NCBI GenBank assembly: GCA_016932035.1
Contig: JAFGDR010000048.1
Coordinates: 1 to 34,199 of the forward strand
From: Candidatus Cloacimonadota bacterium
GTDB taxonomy: Bacteria > Cloacimonadota > Cloacimonadia > JGIOTU-2
DNA: 34,199 nucleotides
Direction of reading: 5' to 3'
Shown here: positions 25,399 through 34,036 of the stretch, in pieces
How positions within the stretch are numbered: position 1 is the first letter of the stretch
Layout of the letters: each line of letters starts with the position of its first letter
Translations under genes and position numbers: made by a program
Notes under the pieces: model-generated
Seen by the model: the letters and a program-made list of their open reading frames with translations, nothing else
Database searches by the model: none
Told to the model about the DNA's origin: nothing

Positions 25399-27189
25399 AT
25401 GATCTTTAGGCTGAATATTTTACTTGTAGAAGACAATCCAGGTGATGCTGAGCTTATCAAAGAATATATCTTTGATACGAGTCTGCGTAATTCAGTTTTT
25501 ACTGAAGCACACACCCTTCAGGAAGCTATTATGTTCTGTGTTGAACAGGACTTTGATGTGATCCTTCTTGATCTGGGTTTGCCCGACAGCAATGGATTGA
25601 GCACAATCACAAAACTCTTGCAATGTGAGAAAAAAGTACCCATTATCGTTCTGACAGGGCTGGAAGATGAGAAGATAGCGCTCGATGCAATCAGGTTAGG
25701 AGCGCAGGATTATATAACGAAAAGTAATATTAATCCAGACGTGCTTGTGAGGATCCTTCGATATTCAATAGAACGGAAAAGGACACAAGAAGCACTTTTC
25801 GAAAGTGAAAAAAAATATAGAGACCTTGTGAATCATATAACTGATGGTATCTATAATACTGATCTGCAAGGAAAATTCACCTTTGTTAATGATGCATTAT
25901 GTAAGATTTTTGGTTATTATGAAAGTGAACTCTTAGGAAAACCGTTCAGTATGTTGGTCGAACCGGAAAAACGCGAAGAATTTGTTTCCCGTTACAACGA
26001 ATCATTTAAAACAGGTAGATCTAGTGAGATTATCGAGGTGCCGGCAATAACGGAAGATGGATCAAGCATTACTGTTGAGATAAAACCGGTCGTACAATAT
26101 GAGAAGGGTGAACCTGCTGGATCGAGAGGTGTTGTTCGGGATGTAACAGAAAGGAAAAACTGGGAGCAACAACTCGAGGAGAGTGAAGTACGGTATCGTT
26201 CTTTTGTTGAGAATTTTCACGGGATTGCATTCAGGAGTTTTTTAAATGGTATTCCCATCTATTTTCATGGAGCAGTCAAAGAAATTACCGGTTACACAGA
26301 AGCTGAATTCATCAATGGATATCCCCGCTGGGAAGAGATTATATATCAAGATGATCAAGAGCGTCTTGCACGATCACATGATCAGAAAATACTGTCTGAC
26401 GGCTTCGACATTGAAAGAGAATACAGGATTGTCAGAAAGGATGGCAAGATAGCGTGGGTGCATGATTACATTCAGACTATCTTTGATTATACGAGAAATA
26501 AAAATATCCTTCAGGGTGCGATCTATGATGTTACCGAACGAAAAAAAGCTGAGGAAGAACTCAGCCTTAGTCGTGAACAGCTCAAAATGGCGAATTCAAT
26601 TTTACGCCATGATGTAACGAATGATCTCTCAGTTATCCAGAGTGCAGTAGAAATTTTTCAGGATGAGAAAGACGATCAAATGCTTGATGAAATCGAGAAA
26701 CGTGTTAACATGAGCATGGATACGATAAGGAAGCAGAGATCAAGAGAAAAAGCGATAGAGACTCATGCACAGCTTGATGAGTACGAGATCGAGCATGTTT
26801 TACATGATGTTGCTCAGGATTATAAAAATATCAAAATAAGCATTTCCGGTCATGGAAGAGCGTATGCAGACCAGTCTATCTATTCTGTATTTAAAAATAT
26901 CATCAGCAATGCCATACAACATGGCAAGACTTCATCAATAGATATTGGTGTTTCCTATAAAGGTAATTTCTGTGAGATAAGAATAGCTGACAATGGTATT
27001 GGAATACCGGATGATTTAAAGGAAAAAGTGTTTTATGAAGGTTATTCTTTTGGAAAAGACGGGCATACAGGCATTGGATTACATATAGTAAAACAGACAA
27101 TTAAAGATTATGCAGGTGAAGTCTTCGTAGAGGATAATAAACCGAAAGGTACTGTGTTTATTGTCAGATTGAGAAAGGGAATTGATTAA
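25399..27189 (+). CDS. Receiver-PAS-PAS hybrid histidine kinase
   Basis: The 596-residue product begins with a receiver domain (about 1-125; LLVEDNPGDAEL, phospho-acceptor D58 in LLDLGLPDSNG, the later VLTGLED and YITKSN). PAS1 (about 133-255) and PAS2 (259-385) follow, then a histidine box of the LRHDVTNDL kind (H404) and a HATPase_c (about 475-595; NIISNAIQHG, IADNGIGIP, GIGLHIV). The ATG at 25393 is also open, but the ATG at 25399 has GGGGAG at proper spacing and is preferred. Its PAS2 is nearly the same as PAS3 of the preceding kinase. A receiver before the sensor suggests that the first kinase phosphorylates it. No DNA-binding output is present. Confidence 0.92.
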   Translation: MIFRLNILLVEDNPGDAELIKEYIFDTSLRNSVFTEAHTLQEAIMFCVEQDFDVILLDLGLPDSNGLSTITKLLQCEKKVPIIVLTGLEDEKIALDAIRLGAQDYITKSNINPDVLVRILRYSIERKRTQEALFESEKKYRDLVNHITDGIYNTDLQGKFTFVNDALCKIFGYYESELLGKPFSMLVEPEKREEFVSRYNESFKTGRSSEIIEVPAITEDGSSITVEIKPVVQYEKGEPAGSRGVVRDVTERKNWEQQLEESEVRYRSFVENFHGIAFRSFLNGIPIYFHGAVKEITGYTEAEFINGYPRWEEIIYQDDQERLARSHDQKILSDGFDIEREYRIVRKDGKIAWVHDYIQTIFDYTRNKNILQGAIYDVTERKKAEEELSLSREQLKMANSILRHDVTNDLSVIQSAVEIFQDEKDDQMLDEIEKRVNMSMDTIRKQRSREKAIETHAQLDEYEIEHVLHDVAQDYKNIKISISGHGRAYADQSIYSVFKNIISNAIQHGKTSSIDIGVSYKGNFCEIRIADNGIGIPDDLKEKVFYEGYSFGKDGHTGIGLHIVKQTIKDYAGEVFVEDNKPKGTVFIVRLRKGID

Positions 27190-27232
27190 GAAAAGGATGA
27201 AGAGGAGAGGATTTAAAGATATGAAGTGGATG

Positions 27233-27256
27233 TAGGGATTAGGATATAGGATTTAG
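27233..27256 (+). repeat. TTAGGG-like short repeat, left copy
   Basis: The stretch has TAGGGATTAG at 27233-27242 and TAGGATTTAG at 27247-27256. Both ten-base words recur in reverse orientation at 27666-27688, on the other side of the four-helix-bundle gene. Confidence 0.7.
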
Positions 27257-27264
27257 TATTATTT

Positions 27265-27618
27265 TTATTTTTTTTTGAGTGAGGATATCAAGCCATTGAG
27301 CATTTTCCCAATTTCTTCTGTTTGAAGTATTAGATCATTATACAAACTGGATGTTATATAACAAAGACCTTTAGATAGTAGAAGGAAATAGTTAAGTTCG
27401 TTTAAACTCCCTCTTGAATTATATAAGAAACGAATATAGTCTCTTGTTGTGTTCCTTGAATTCCCTTCAACAATATTTGCAGGAATTGAATAAGCTGCCC
27501 GTATCATCTGATCAATAATACGATACTTTTCGTCTTTAGGAAATTTATTTGTTATTTGATAGAGTGTTAAAACAAGTTGGTGTGATTTCTTGAAAACATC
27601 TAAATCACTATAATTCAT
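27265..27618 (-). CDS. Four-helix-bundle protein (S23 / intervening-sequence type)
   Basis: The 117-residue product matches the four-helix-bundle family PF05635 (TIGR02436). Marks are DLDVFKKSHQLV at the start, RAAYSIPANIVEG in the second helix and SRGSLNELNYFLLL in the third. Members were first found inside 23S rRNA intervening sequences of spirochaetes; many stand alone in genomes of uncultured bacteria, and function is unknown. A strong GGAGG precedes the ATG at 27618. Its C-terminal LKKK is coded by a T-rich run. It is bracketed by inverted TTAGGG-like repeats and lies between a plus-strand kinase and a minus-strand sugar dehydrogenase, which suggests a small mobile cassette. Confidence 0.9.
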   Translation of the reverse strand: MNYSDLDVFKKSHQLVLTLYQITNKFPKDEKYRIIDQMIRAAYSIPANIVEGNSRNTTRDYIRFLYNSRGSLNELNYFLLLSKGLCYITSSLYNDLILQTEEIGKMLNGLISSLKKK

Positions 27619-27665
27619 GATTCCTCCTTATAAATTAATTATATGTTACAATATTCTCCCAAATT

Positions 27666-27703
27666 CTAATCCCTAACCCTAAATCCTATTCCCTAACTCC
27701 TAG
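27666..27703 (-). repeat. TTAGGG-like short repeat, right copy, overlapping a gene end
   Basis: Read on the minus strand it contains several TAGGGA/TTAGGG-like units, among them TAGGATTTAG and TAGGGATTAG, the same words as the left copy at 27233-27256. Bases 27686-27703 also encode the last five residues (LGVRE) and the stop codon of the dehydrogenase gene. Confidence 0.7.
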
Positions 27704-29236
27704 ATCCTTAATATGTCCTTTCCCAACTCCTTTTACCCTGCATCCCAACTTTATGTATTTCTTTATTGTATCATCATTTAGAAAGTTTGAACAATCAATG
27801 ATAAGCGGTTTACCTTCTGACATCTTGATCACATCTTTCGGGTCAAGCTTGATATAGTCTGAATGACCAACCGCAAAGATAATGACATCAGCCTGCGTAA
27901 GTGCATCTTCAAGATTTTTCTCTATTGGAACATTCTCCATTTCTGGCCAATATTCCACATATGGATCATGAGTTTTAACAACTGCCCAGTACTCATTCAG
28001 AAATTTGATCAATGTCTCAGAGGGTGAGTGACGTGTATCACCAAGATCTTCTAGATATGAGACACCAAGCACAGCAATTTTCACATCTTTTAATTCAGGA
28101 TACTCTTCCTTGATCAGATCGATCGTATGGAGCGGCATAGTATCATTTATGTCAACCGAATGAACTGCCATCTTAAGATCTTCATCGATATTGAAGATCG
28201 CATCCATTGCCCAGTTAGCGAGCACAGGATCTTTGGTGAGACAGTAGCCACCAACCCCTAAACTTGGACGCAGAAGGTTATCATGAGTTCCTTTACGCTT
28301 TCGAATGGCTGCGCGAACTTTATGAAGATCGACACCGATCTTTTCAGCGCATTTAGCCCATTCAAGCGTGAGTGCTATATTGGTTGCTCGGTAAGAGTTC
28401 TCCATGACTTTTGAGAGTTCAGAAGCATTGGTATTATCGAGTTCTGTGAGAGGATAGTTTTCTGTATCTAAAATATTATTAAGAAATTCTCGTGCAATGT
28501 CTTTGCTTTTCTCATTCACTCCGGAAAATACTCGCCAGAAATCACGTATTGAACTCACATATTTTGCTCCGGGCATAACGCGTTCATATGAATGTGCGAT
28601 AAGCGGAGGATGTTTTTTGATGTTTATGCCACGTTTCTTAAATTCTTCTTCAATAAGTGGTTTTACCACTTTTTGACAGGTTCCGGGAGGAACGGTCGTT
28701 TCAACCAGAATAAGACAATCGGGTTTAATATGTTTTCCCAGTGTTTTCATTCCATCTCTAAAAGCGGACATATCACAATATCCCTGTGCTGCATCACCAA
28801 AAGCTGGTTTTGTTGCATCAAGCTGAATATCAACAACAACGATATCGGCAACTTCATAGGCGTAGTTCAACCAAGTTGCACGAAGGGTTTTCTTTTCTAC
28901 AACTGTTCGATGGAAGATCTCGGGTACTTCAGCATCAGAGGAACTCACGGGGGGAACTCCTGTGTTTATTATTGGCACTTTCCAGAAAGAACGTGTGGAA
29001 GCTCGTTGTTGACCATGTACAAAATAGAGCGGTTTTCCATTTTCATCAACTGCATCAGCGACCACAGCAGCCATAACGCAACCGACAAAACCCATGCCCT
29101 GGACTGCTACTATCTTCCGTCCGAGTTTGCTTTGTTCCTCGGTTATTCTCTTGAGTTCTTCTAATTCTTTTTCTGATTGTAAGTCTGTGGGCAATTGATA
29201 TTCAGTTCCATTAGGTGCGAGGGAAATGTTTTTCAT
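27686..29236 (-). CDS. Nucleotide-sugar dehydrogenase (UDP-glucose/GDP-mannose dehydrogenase family)
   Basis: The 516-residue enzyme has a Rossmann region (KIVAVQGMGFVGCVMAAVVAD at about 40-60), VETTVPPGTC in the middle, the helix ELSKVMENSYRATNIAL and the catalytic cysteine C332 in GVGGYCLTKDP. A C-terminal domain with GVSYLEDLGDTRHSPS follows. Such enzymes oxidise the C6 of a UDP- or GDP-sugar to a uronic acid in two NAD steps. It is longer than the usual 420-440 residues: about 40 extra at the N-terminus and an insertion around residues 75-110. The sugar cannot be fixed. The start has AAGGAG and lies nine bases after the Wzi-like gene. The last residues derive from a repeat. Confidence 0.87.
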   Translation of the reverse strand: MKNISLAPNGTEYQLPTDLQSEKELEELKRITEEQSKLGRKIVAVQGMGFVGCVMAAVVADAVDENGKPLYFVHGQQRASTRSFWKVPIINTGVPPVSSSDAEVPEIFHRTVVEKKTLRATWLNYAYEVADIVVVDIQLDATKPAFGDAAQGYCDMSAFRDGMKTLGKHIKPDCLILVETTVPPGTCQKVVKPLIEEEFKKRGINIKKHPPLIAHSYERVMPGAKYVSSIRDFWRVFSGVNEKSKDIAREFLNNILDTENYPLTELDNTNASELSKVMENSYRATNIALTLEWAKCAEKIGVDLHKVRAAIRKRKGTHDNLLRPSLGVGGYCLTKDPVLANWAMDAIFNIDEDLKMAVHSVDINDTMPLHTIDLIKEEYPELKDVKIAVLGVSYLEDLGDTRHSPSETLIKFLNEYWAVVKTHDPYVEYWPEMENVPIEKNLEDALTQADVIIFAVGHSDYIKLDPKDVIKMSEGKPLIIDCSNFLNDDTIKKYIKLGCRVKGVGKGHIKDLGVRE

Positions 29237-29245
29237 GAGTCTCCT

Positions 29246-30817
29246 TTAATATCTCAACTCGATACCTGAATATAGAAAATTCTTCACCCTGTTGTCTTTA
29301 TTCTCATATACATATTGTAGATGTATATTCAAGTGGGAAGTTATATTATAATTAATCGATGCATCAATCCTCTGAGTTCTACTAATTTTGCCAGCAAGAA
29401 ATTTTTCATTTGTTTGAATTTTTGCAAAGGGATCATTGCTAATACTACCCTGTTGCATGTTTTCATAAAGAACAGTGCATTCAAGCCCTGGCATTAAATA
29501 CTGAACTCGAAAGGCTAAATTTAATAAATTCGATCCATCCTGAAATCCAAGTAATTGATCTCTATGACTATACGTCAACTGCCTTCTATGATAATATGTT
29601 CTTGGACCAACTGCTGTCCCCTCAAAAGATACATTGAGTGGGATGTTCTTGAATGAATAAGACAAGCCAAGTTGTTCTGCAAAGCCTGAAAGGTATTTCT
29701 CAGTAGTCAAACGACTAACTTTTACATCGTCTATAAAGAGATTATTATACATCATGAAACCATCAAAGGGTGAATAATTTATTATGATGAACGCATTCAC
29801 ATTATCTCTTGATTGATTAGAGAAGTCCACAAGTTTGTACATCACCAAAGGAGTTGAATATGATATTTCAAAATTTCTGTCATCATATAATGAATTCTCC
29901 CCAATTGCTATAAAAATCCTGTTTGTACTATAAGAAATCATTTGAAGGGCAAGAGATTTAGTGCTATATTCATCTTCATTTCCAAGACTGTCTGGAACTA
30001 ACTGGGAATACAAAGAAACATAGAAAAAATTACCCAATTGTTTTGATAATTTGATATAAGGCAAAGATGAAATAACCTTAGTAAAAATAATGGAATTTGT
30101 TATTGAATTTCCAATCTGAAGATTTCCATATCCGATAGCCGCATCTATAATATTGTTCTTAATAAAACATTCGGTTTGAATCTCAAGCTTCTCTGGATTC
30201 TCCCAGTTATCTGCGATAAGTTGTACTGAATCTTTTCTCGTGAAATAGGGATCTCCGGTATAATGACCTTTTCTGAATAAAGAATACAGTCCGATATTGT
30301 TTGTTATATTTCCACCAAATTCCAGGCCATAATACTTTAACAGTCTATGTTTATCTTCAGTATCCGATTTATATAAGTCATAATCAATTCCTATAATACC
30401 GGAAAAGAAAACACTTATTTCGTTTTTTTCATACTCAAGAAGTTTAGACTCCAGTAGTTTGTTGCTGAAAATTGAAAGTGCAGAACGTGGTATTTTTTGT
30501 ATTGGATATACAGCTGACTCAAAACCGTTTTTATCTTTTAAAGATAGTCTTTTTAGATTATATTGGGCAATTTTTTTATAAATCACTGAAATGTCTGAAG
30601 ATAGGATTAATTCAAGTGCTTCGATAACATTATCGTGATATAGAGGGTAGAATCCAGTAATATCTTCAGAATATTTGAGAGATTGAACTGTCTCAAAGAA
30701 TGAATAGACTGGATCTTCAGATGGGATGATGAAATCAGCAACCAATAATGATGGTAGAAAAAAAATGAGGAATATCCTCATTCCTCTGATGTAATAATTT
30801 TTTTTTATGACATTCAT
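29246..30817 (-). CDS. Outer-membrane beta-barrel, Wzi-like capsule assembly protein
   Basis: The product is 523 residues from the ATG at 30817, with GGGAT upstream and a signal peptide (IFLIFFLPSLLVA) near residues 14-26; a longer frame to 30844 lacks a ribosome binding site. After a helical N-terminal part (about 30-115) it shows alternating beta-strand pattern to the end, finishing in an aromatic residue (ELRY), as barrel proteins do. Helical start plus barrel and location among polysaccharide genes resemble the Wzi family, which holds capsule at the cell surface. This is a fold-level assignment with moderate certainty. It lies directly before the nucleotide-sugar dehydrogenase gene on the same strand. 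Confidence 0.65.
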   Translation of the reverse strand: MNVIKKNYYIRGMRIFLIFFLPSLLVADFIIPSEDPVYSFFETVQSLKYSEDITGFYPLYHDNVIEALELILSSDISVIYKKIAQYNLKRLSLKDKNGFESAVYPIQKIPRSALSIFSNKLLESKLLEYEKNEISVFFSGIIGIDYDLYKSDTEDKHRLLKYYGLEFGGNITNNIGLYSLFRKGHYTGDPYFTRKDSVQLIADNWENPEKLEIQTECFIKNNIIDAAIGYGNLQIGNSITNSIIFTKVISSLPYIKLSKQLGNFFYVSLYSQLVPDSLGNEDEYSTKSLALQMISYSTNRIFIAIGENSLYDDRNFEISYSTPLVMYKLVDFSNQSRDNVNAFIIINYSPFDGFMMYNNLFIDDVKVSRLTTEKYLSGFAEQLGLSYSFKNIPLNVSFEGTAVGPRTYYHRRQLTYSHRDQLLGFQDGSNLLNLAFRVQYLMPGLECTVLYENMQQGSISNDPFAKIQTNEKFLAGKISRTQRIDASINYNITSHLNIHLQYVYENKDNRVKNFLYSGIELRY

Positions 30818-30981
30818 AGAAATCCCATATTTTAATTTATTCATTAATTTACATTGAACTAACTGTACGATAAAGAGATATTCGCTAATTATTCATCCAG
30901 TAATGTTCAATTGTTACTTGAAGATATTAGATAAAGTAGTTCAGATACACACTCAAATATTTATACTATCATCTTTCAAAA

Positions 30982-31380
30982 CTAGGATTTAATAATATAG
31001 GGGAATTGATCTGGATTATCATGATCGTGCACCTGATCTCCATATGCTAATAATATGGTCTCTTCATCACCAATATTTTCAAAACTATGTGCATAACCCG
31101 GAAGAACTAAGATTCTATCAATATTTTCTTTGTTGCTATCGAGAACAACTTCTTCGATATTTCTAGACCCAACTTTTTGAATTAAGACTTTCAACTTCCC
31201 TTTCATTACACAAAATATTTCATTCTTGTATTTATGATAATGATTTCCTCTAATATCACCCGGAGATATTGTAGAACAATATACTTGCCCTTTGAAATTC
31301 AAATAATTTTCATCTTCTCTCATGAACTCTACCAAGAAACCTCTATCATCTGAATGCTTGGGGATCGATTCTAATCTCAT
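30982..31380 (-). CDS. Cupin of the CapF C-terminal / sugar-modifying type
   Basis: The 132-residue single-domain cupin has DDRGFLVEF at the start, GNHYHKYKNEIFCVMKG with metal-binding His and Glu residues, and PGYAHSFENIGDEE near the end, like the C-terminal cupin of CapF (PF14667). In CapF that domain acts on a UDP-sugar beside a reductase domain; here it is separate. RmlC-like epimerase or FdtA/QdtA-type ketoisomerase action on the product of the next dehydratase is another option. The start overlaps the dehydratase stop (ATGA). A 137-base spacer without a gene follows before the Wzi-like gene. Confidence 0.75.
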   Translation of the reverse strand: MRLESIPKHSDDRGFLVEFMREDENYLNFKGQVYCSTISPGDIRGNHYHKYKNEIFCVMKGKLKVLIQKVGSRNIEEVVLDSNKENIDRILVLPGYAHSFENIGDEETILLAYGDQVHDHDNPDQFPYIIKS

Positions 31381-32297
31381 TTATGATCCTTGTAGAATTT
31401 TATCATTTCATGCATCGATTTTTTAATATCATATTTTACTTTCCATGATATTTTATTTTTTATTTTGTCAGTCGAAATGGAATACCTAACATCCTGTCCC
31501 CAGCGATTATCAACGAATTGTAGGTTTGAATCTGTTCCCAAAGAGTCATAAACCATATTAACAATTTCAAGATTAGTATATTCAAGACCTGAACATATAT
31601 TGAAAATATCGTTAAAGCAATTATTTTCTATCAAACTTAATATGGCTGCGCAATTGTCCCTCACATGAATCCATGAACGAATGTAAGAACCATCACCATG
31701 AATAGTCATTTTCCTATTATTAAGTCCACTTACAATTGTTTTAGGGATCAGTTTTTCGGGATATTGACGAATTCCATAATTATTACTGCTACGTGTAATA
31801 ATATAATCAATACCATACGTTCTATTATAAGCCAAAACAAATTGTTCTGCAGCGGCTTTAGTAGCTGAATATGGATTACTTGGTTTTAGAACATCCTTTT
31901 CTGTAAACTTTCCAGTATTAGTGTCACCATATACTTCATCTGTACTGATTTGAATGAAAACCGGTCGGTCAAATTTTGCTTTCATTCTTATGTGTTCGAT
32001 AAGATTATGCACTCCTTGAACATTGGAATTAAAAAATACTTCACTGTTCTCAATCGAGTTATCAACAAAGCTTTCAGCTGCAAAATTAACGAGATAATCA
32101 CATTTAGGAAGGTTTGATATATCACAAATATCCTGTTTCCAAAAATCGTAATTCTTATGATTTTCAAATCCAATATTATCCCAAGAGACATAGGTCATTT
32201 TATCAATATTTAAAACTGAATATCCTTTAGATAATATCAATTCAATAAAATGACTTCCAATAAAACCACATCCGCCAGTTACAATAAAGTTGTACAT
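31377..32297 (-). CDS. RmlB-like nucleotide-sugar 4,6-dehydratase
   Basis: The 306-residue extended SDR has TGGCGFIGSH (7-16), the dehydratase triplet T119-D120-E121 in STDEVYG, and Y143/K147 in YSATKAAAE, followed by RSSNNYGIRQYPEKLIPK, the typical dTDP-glucose 4,6-dehydratase segment. Such enzymes make the 4-keto-6-deoxy sugar that opens deoxy- and amino-deoxy-sugar pathways. It is somewhat shorter than usual (about 330-360 residues), so the exact nucleotide-sugar is not certain. AAGGGAG precedes the ATG. It is coupled to the cupin gene after it, a common pair for making modified deoxy-hexoses. Confidence 0.87.
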   Translation of the reverse strand: MYNFIVTGGCGFIGSHFIELILSKGYSVLNIDKMTYVSWDNIGFENHKNYDFWKQDICDISNLPKCDYLVNFAAESFVDNSIENSEVFFNSNVQGVHNLIEHIRMKAKFDRPVFIQISTDEVYGDTNTGKFTEKDVLKPSNPYSATKAAAEQFVLAYNRTYGIDYIITRSSNNYGIRQYPEKLIPKTIVSGLNNRKMTIHGDGSYIRSWIHVRDNCAAILSLIENNCFNDIFNICSGLEYTNLEIVNMVYDSLGTDSNLQFVDNRWGQDVRYSISTDKIKNKISWKVKYDIKKSMHEMIKFYKDHK

Positions 32298-32335
32298 TAT
32301 ACTACTCCCTTAATTTGAAATAATATTATTATTTT

Positions 32336-32998
32336 TTATTTAAGCAATTCACGCTTCCGTAGAGATCTTATTTCAGAAGCAGGATTACCTGCTACAATTA
32401 CTCCGGATTTTACATTTCTATTGACTAAAGAATTTGCAGATACAATGGAATTCTTCCCTACAATAATACCAGGTAGAATGTTTGCCCCTCCCCCGATTGT
32501 AGCGAATTTACAAATTTTTGGACCAACCATCTCTTCAATTCTCATCTTTATCCTCCCCATAGAATTATCATTCTCAGTTATTACAAGAGGACCAATAAAA
32601 ACACTATCTTCGATTATGCTATTACCAGTTATATGACTATTATCCATTATTTTTACATTATTTCCAATAATAGTATTATAATTTATTGTAACTCCCATTG
32701 CTATCAAAGAAAAAGAACCAATCCTTGTACCTTCTCTGATACATGCATTATCACAGACCATTGTATTGTTATCAATTTGAACTCCACAATACAATACTAC
32801 ATTACAACCCATAATACAATTATCACCGATTATTGTCTGAGGTAGATTATTGTAATGTGCCTTTCTATAAGTCGCACCTGACGATAGTGGAGGCCTGCCA
32901 ATAACAACACCAGGAAATATAGTCACATTGTCTCCAATAATAACATTATCATATATTATAACATTTTCATAAATATTACAGTTTTTTCCTTTAATCAT
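32336..32998 (-). CDS. Left-handed beta-helix acyltransferase
   Basis: The 220-residue protein is built almost entirely of hexapeptide repeats: IIGDNVTIFPGVVIG, IIGDNCIMGCNVVLY, RIGSFSLIAMGVTI, IIGNNVKIMDNSHI and IVGKNSIVSANSLV. It has the end VIVAGNPASEI typical of sugar O- or N-acyltransferases. Residues around 35-50 (RPPLSSGATYRKAH) form a loop insertion that may give substrate choice. With ACP, ketoreductase-like and KAS III genes beside it, it may move an ACP-bound acyl group to a sugar nucleotide, in the manner of LpxD or LpxA, which are beta-helix enzymes too. That role is inference. GAGGAA precedes the ATG. Confidence 0.83.
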   Translation of the reverse strand: MIKGKNCNIYENVIIYDNVIIGDNVTIFPGVVIGRPPLSSGATYRKAHYNNLPQTIIGDNCIMGCNVVLYCGVQIDNNTMVCDNACIREGTRIGSFSLIAMGVTINYNTIIGNNVKIMDNSHITGNSIIEDSVFIGPLVITENDNSMGRIKMRIEEMVGPKICKFATIGGGANILPGIIVGKNSIVSANSLVNRNVKSGVIVAGNPASEIRSLRKRELLK

Positions 32999-33031
32999 AT
33001 TTCCTCAATTAATTGTAATGATATGATAGTA

Positions 33032-33790
33032 TTATTGAGCACTGTATCCTCCATCAATAATCAAATTTGATCCAGTTACCCATCTTGAGGCATCAGATAA
33101 GAGATACACACATGCAAGAGCAATATCTTCAGAATTACCTATTCCCAATGGATGCATGTTAAGAATTTCTTTTCCCGATTCAGGTGGTATATTTTCAAAT
33201 AACTTTTTTGTCATATTAGTCTCGACGATAGCAGGTGAGATTGAGTTCACTCTTATCTTTTTCTTAGCAAGTTCTAAAGCCATTGCTTTAATACCTGACA
33301 CCAATGCTCCTTTGCTACTACAATATCCGACCTTACCTGTCTGTCCTAGTACACTCATAATAGAAGCAATAAAAACAAAACTTGCTCCATTATTTCTATA
33401 TTTTTTATTAGCTAAAATTCGTGCTATCTCAAATCCAGAAATAATGTTTATATTAAATATATCTTTGTAGATGTTTGGAGTCATTAATTTTAATGGCAAT
33501 GTCTTTTCAATACCAGCTGAGTGAATGAAACCATCAATTTTACCAACTTTTGAGATAGAATCATCTATTATAATCTTAATTCTAGAGTATTCAGTAATAT
33601 CTTGAATATAATAAAGATTGTTTTTACTATTTAATTTATTATAGGTAGACAATAACCTATCTTCATTTCTTGCAACTAATATAACGTTTGCGCCCATGGT
33701 TGAGCAAGAAATTGCACATTGCCTTCCAATACCGGAAGAAGCACCGGTAATAAAGATTACTTTACCTTCTAAAGAGAATGGATTATTCAA
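33032..33790 (-). CDS. Short-chain dehydrogenase/reductase (FabG-like)
   Basis: The 252-residue classical SDR has TGASSGIG (15-22), the HSAGIE segment, catalytic serine in SIMSVLGQTGKVGYCSSK with the YxxxK pair, and the C-terminal DASRWVTGSNLIIDGGYS. FabG-type enzymes reduce 3-ketoacyl-ACP with NADPH; its place beside ACP and KAS III supports such a role, though a sugar reductase cannot be excluded. The frame opens with several TTG codons and no ATG; TTG at 33790 gives the usual NNPFSLEGKV start and overlaps the ACP stop by eight bases, while TTG at 33805 would add five residues. No clear ribosome binding site, so translation is probably coupled. Confidence 0.87.
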   Translation of the reverse strand: MNNPFSLEGKVIFITGASSGIGRQCAISCSTMGANVILVARNEDRLLSTYNKLNSKNNLYYIQDITEYSRIKIIIDDSISKVGKIDGFIHSAGIEKTLPLKLMTPNIYKDIFNINIISGFEIARILANKKYRNNGASFVFIASIMSVLGQTGKVGYCSSKGALVSGIKAMALELAKKKIRVNSISPAIVETNMTKKLFENIPPESGKEILNMHPLGIGNSEDIALACVYLLSDASRWVTGSNLIIDGGYSAQ

Positions 33791-34016
33791 AATTATCAAA
33801 ACCAATTAATCTCATAAGATCATTAACTGTATTAATCGATTGAAAATCTTGTCCCGATATTTTCTTATTGAATTTCTCATCAATTAATGCAATAATTGAG
33901 AGAATGGCTAATGAATCATATTCATCTAATTCTGTGAGGATAGTATCCTCTTTCAAATGAATGTCTTCAATTTCAAGTGTTTCCTTCAACTCATCAAAAA
34001 ATACTACTTTTTTCAT
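33783..34016 (-). CDS. Acyl carrier protein
   Basis: The 77-residue acidic protein has the phosphopantetheine site DSL with serine 35 in EYDSLAILSIIALID, four predicted helices and normal length for an ACP. The sequence is not that of the housekeeping AcpP (usual site GADSLD), so it is a specialised carrier, most likely for the neighbouring KAS III, SDR and acyltransferase enzymes. AGAGGAGAT stands before the ATG at 34016. The SDR gene overlaps its end. Confidence 0.9.
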   Translation of the reverse strand: MKKVVFFDELKETLEIEDIHLKEDTILTELDEYDSLAILSIIALIDEKFNKKISGQDFQSINTVNDLMRLIGFDNFE

Positions 34017-34036
34017 TACAAATCTCCTCTTGAATT

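Noticed and set aside
27190-27264. Possible CRISPR-like or telomere-like array near 27.2 kb
   Set aside because: Units are short, irregular and not separated by spacers of constant length; they are better described as inverted short repeats around the four-helix-bundle gene.
28592-29164. 190-residue open frame on the plus strand
   Set aside because: It lies antisense to the clearly coding nucleotide-sugar dehydrogenase and shows no domain, signal peptide or ribosome binding site.
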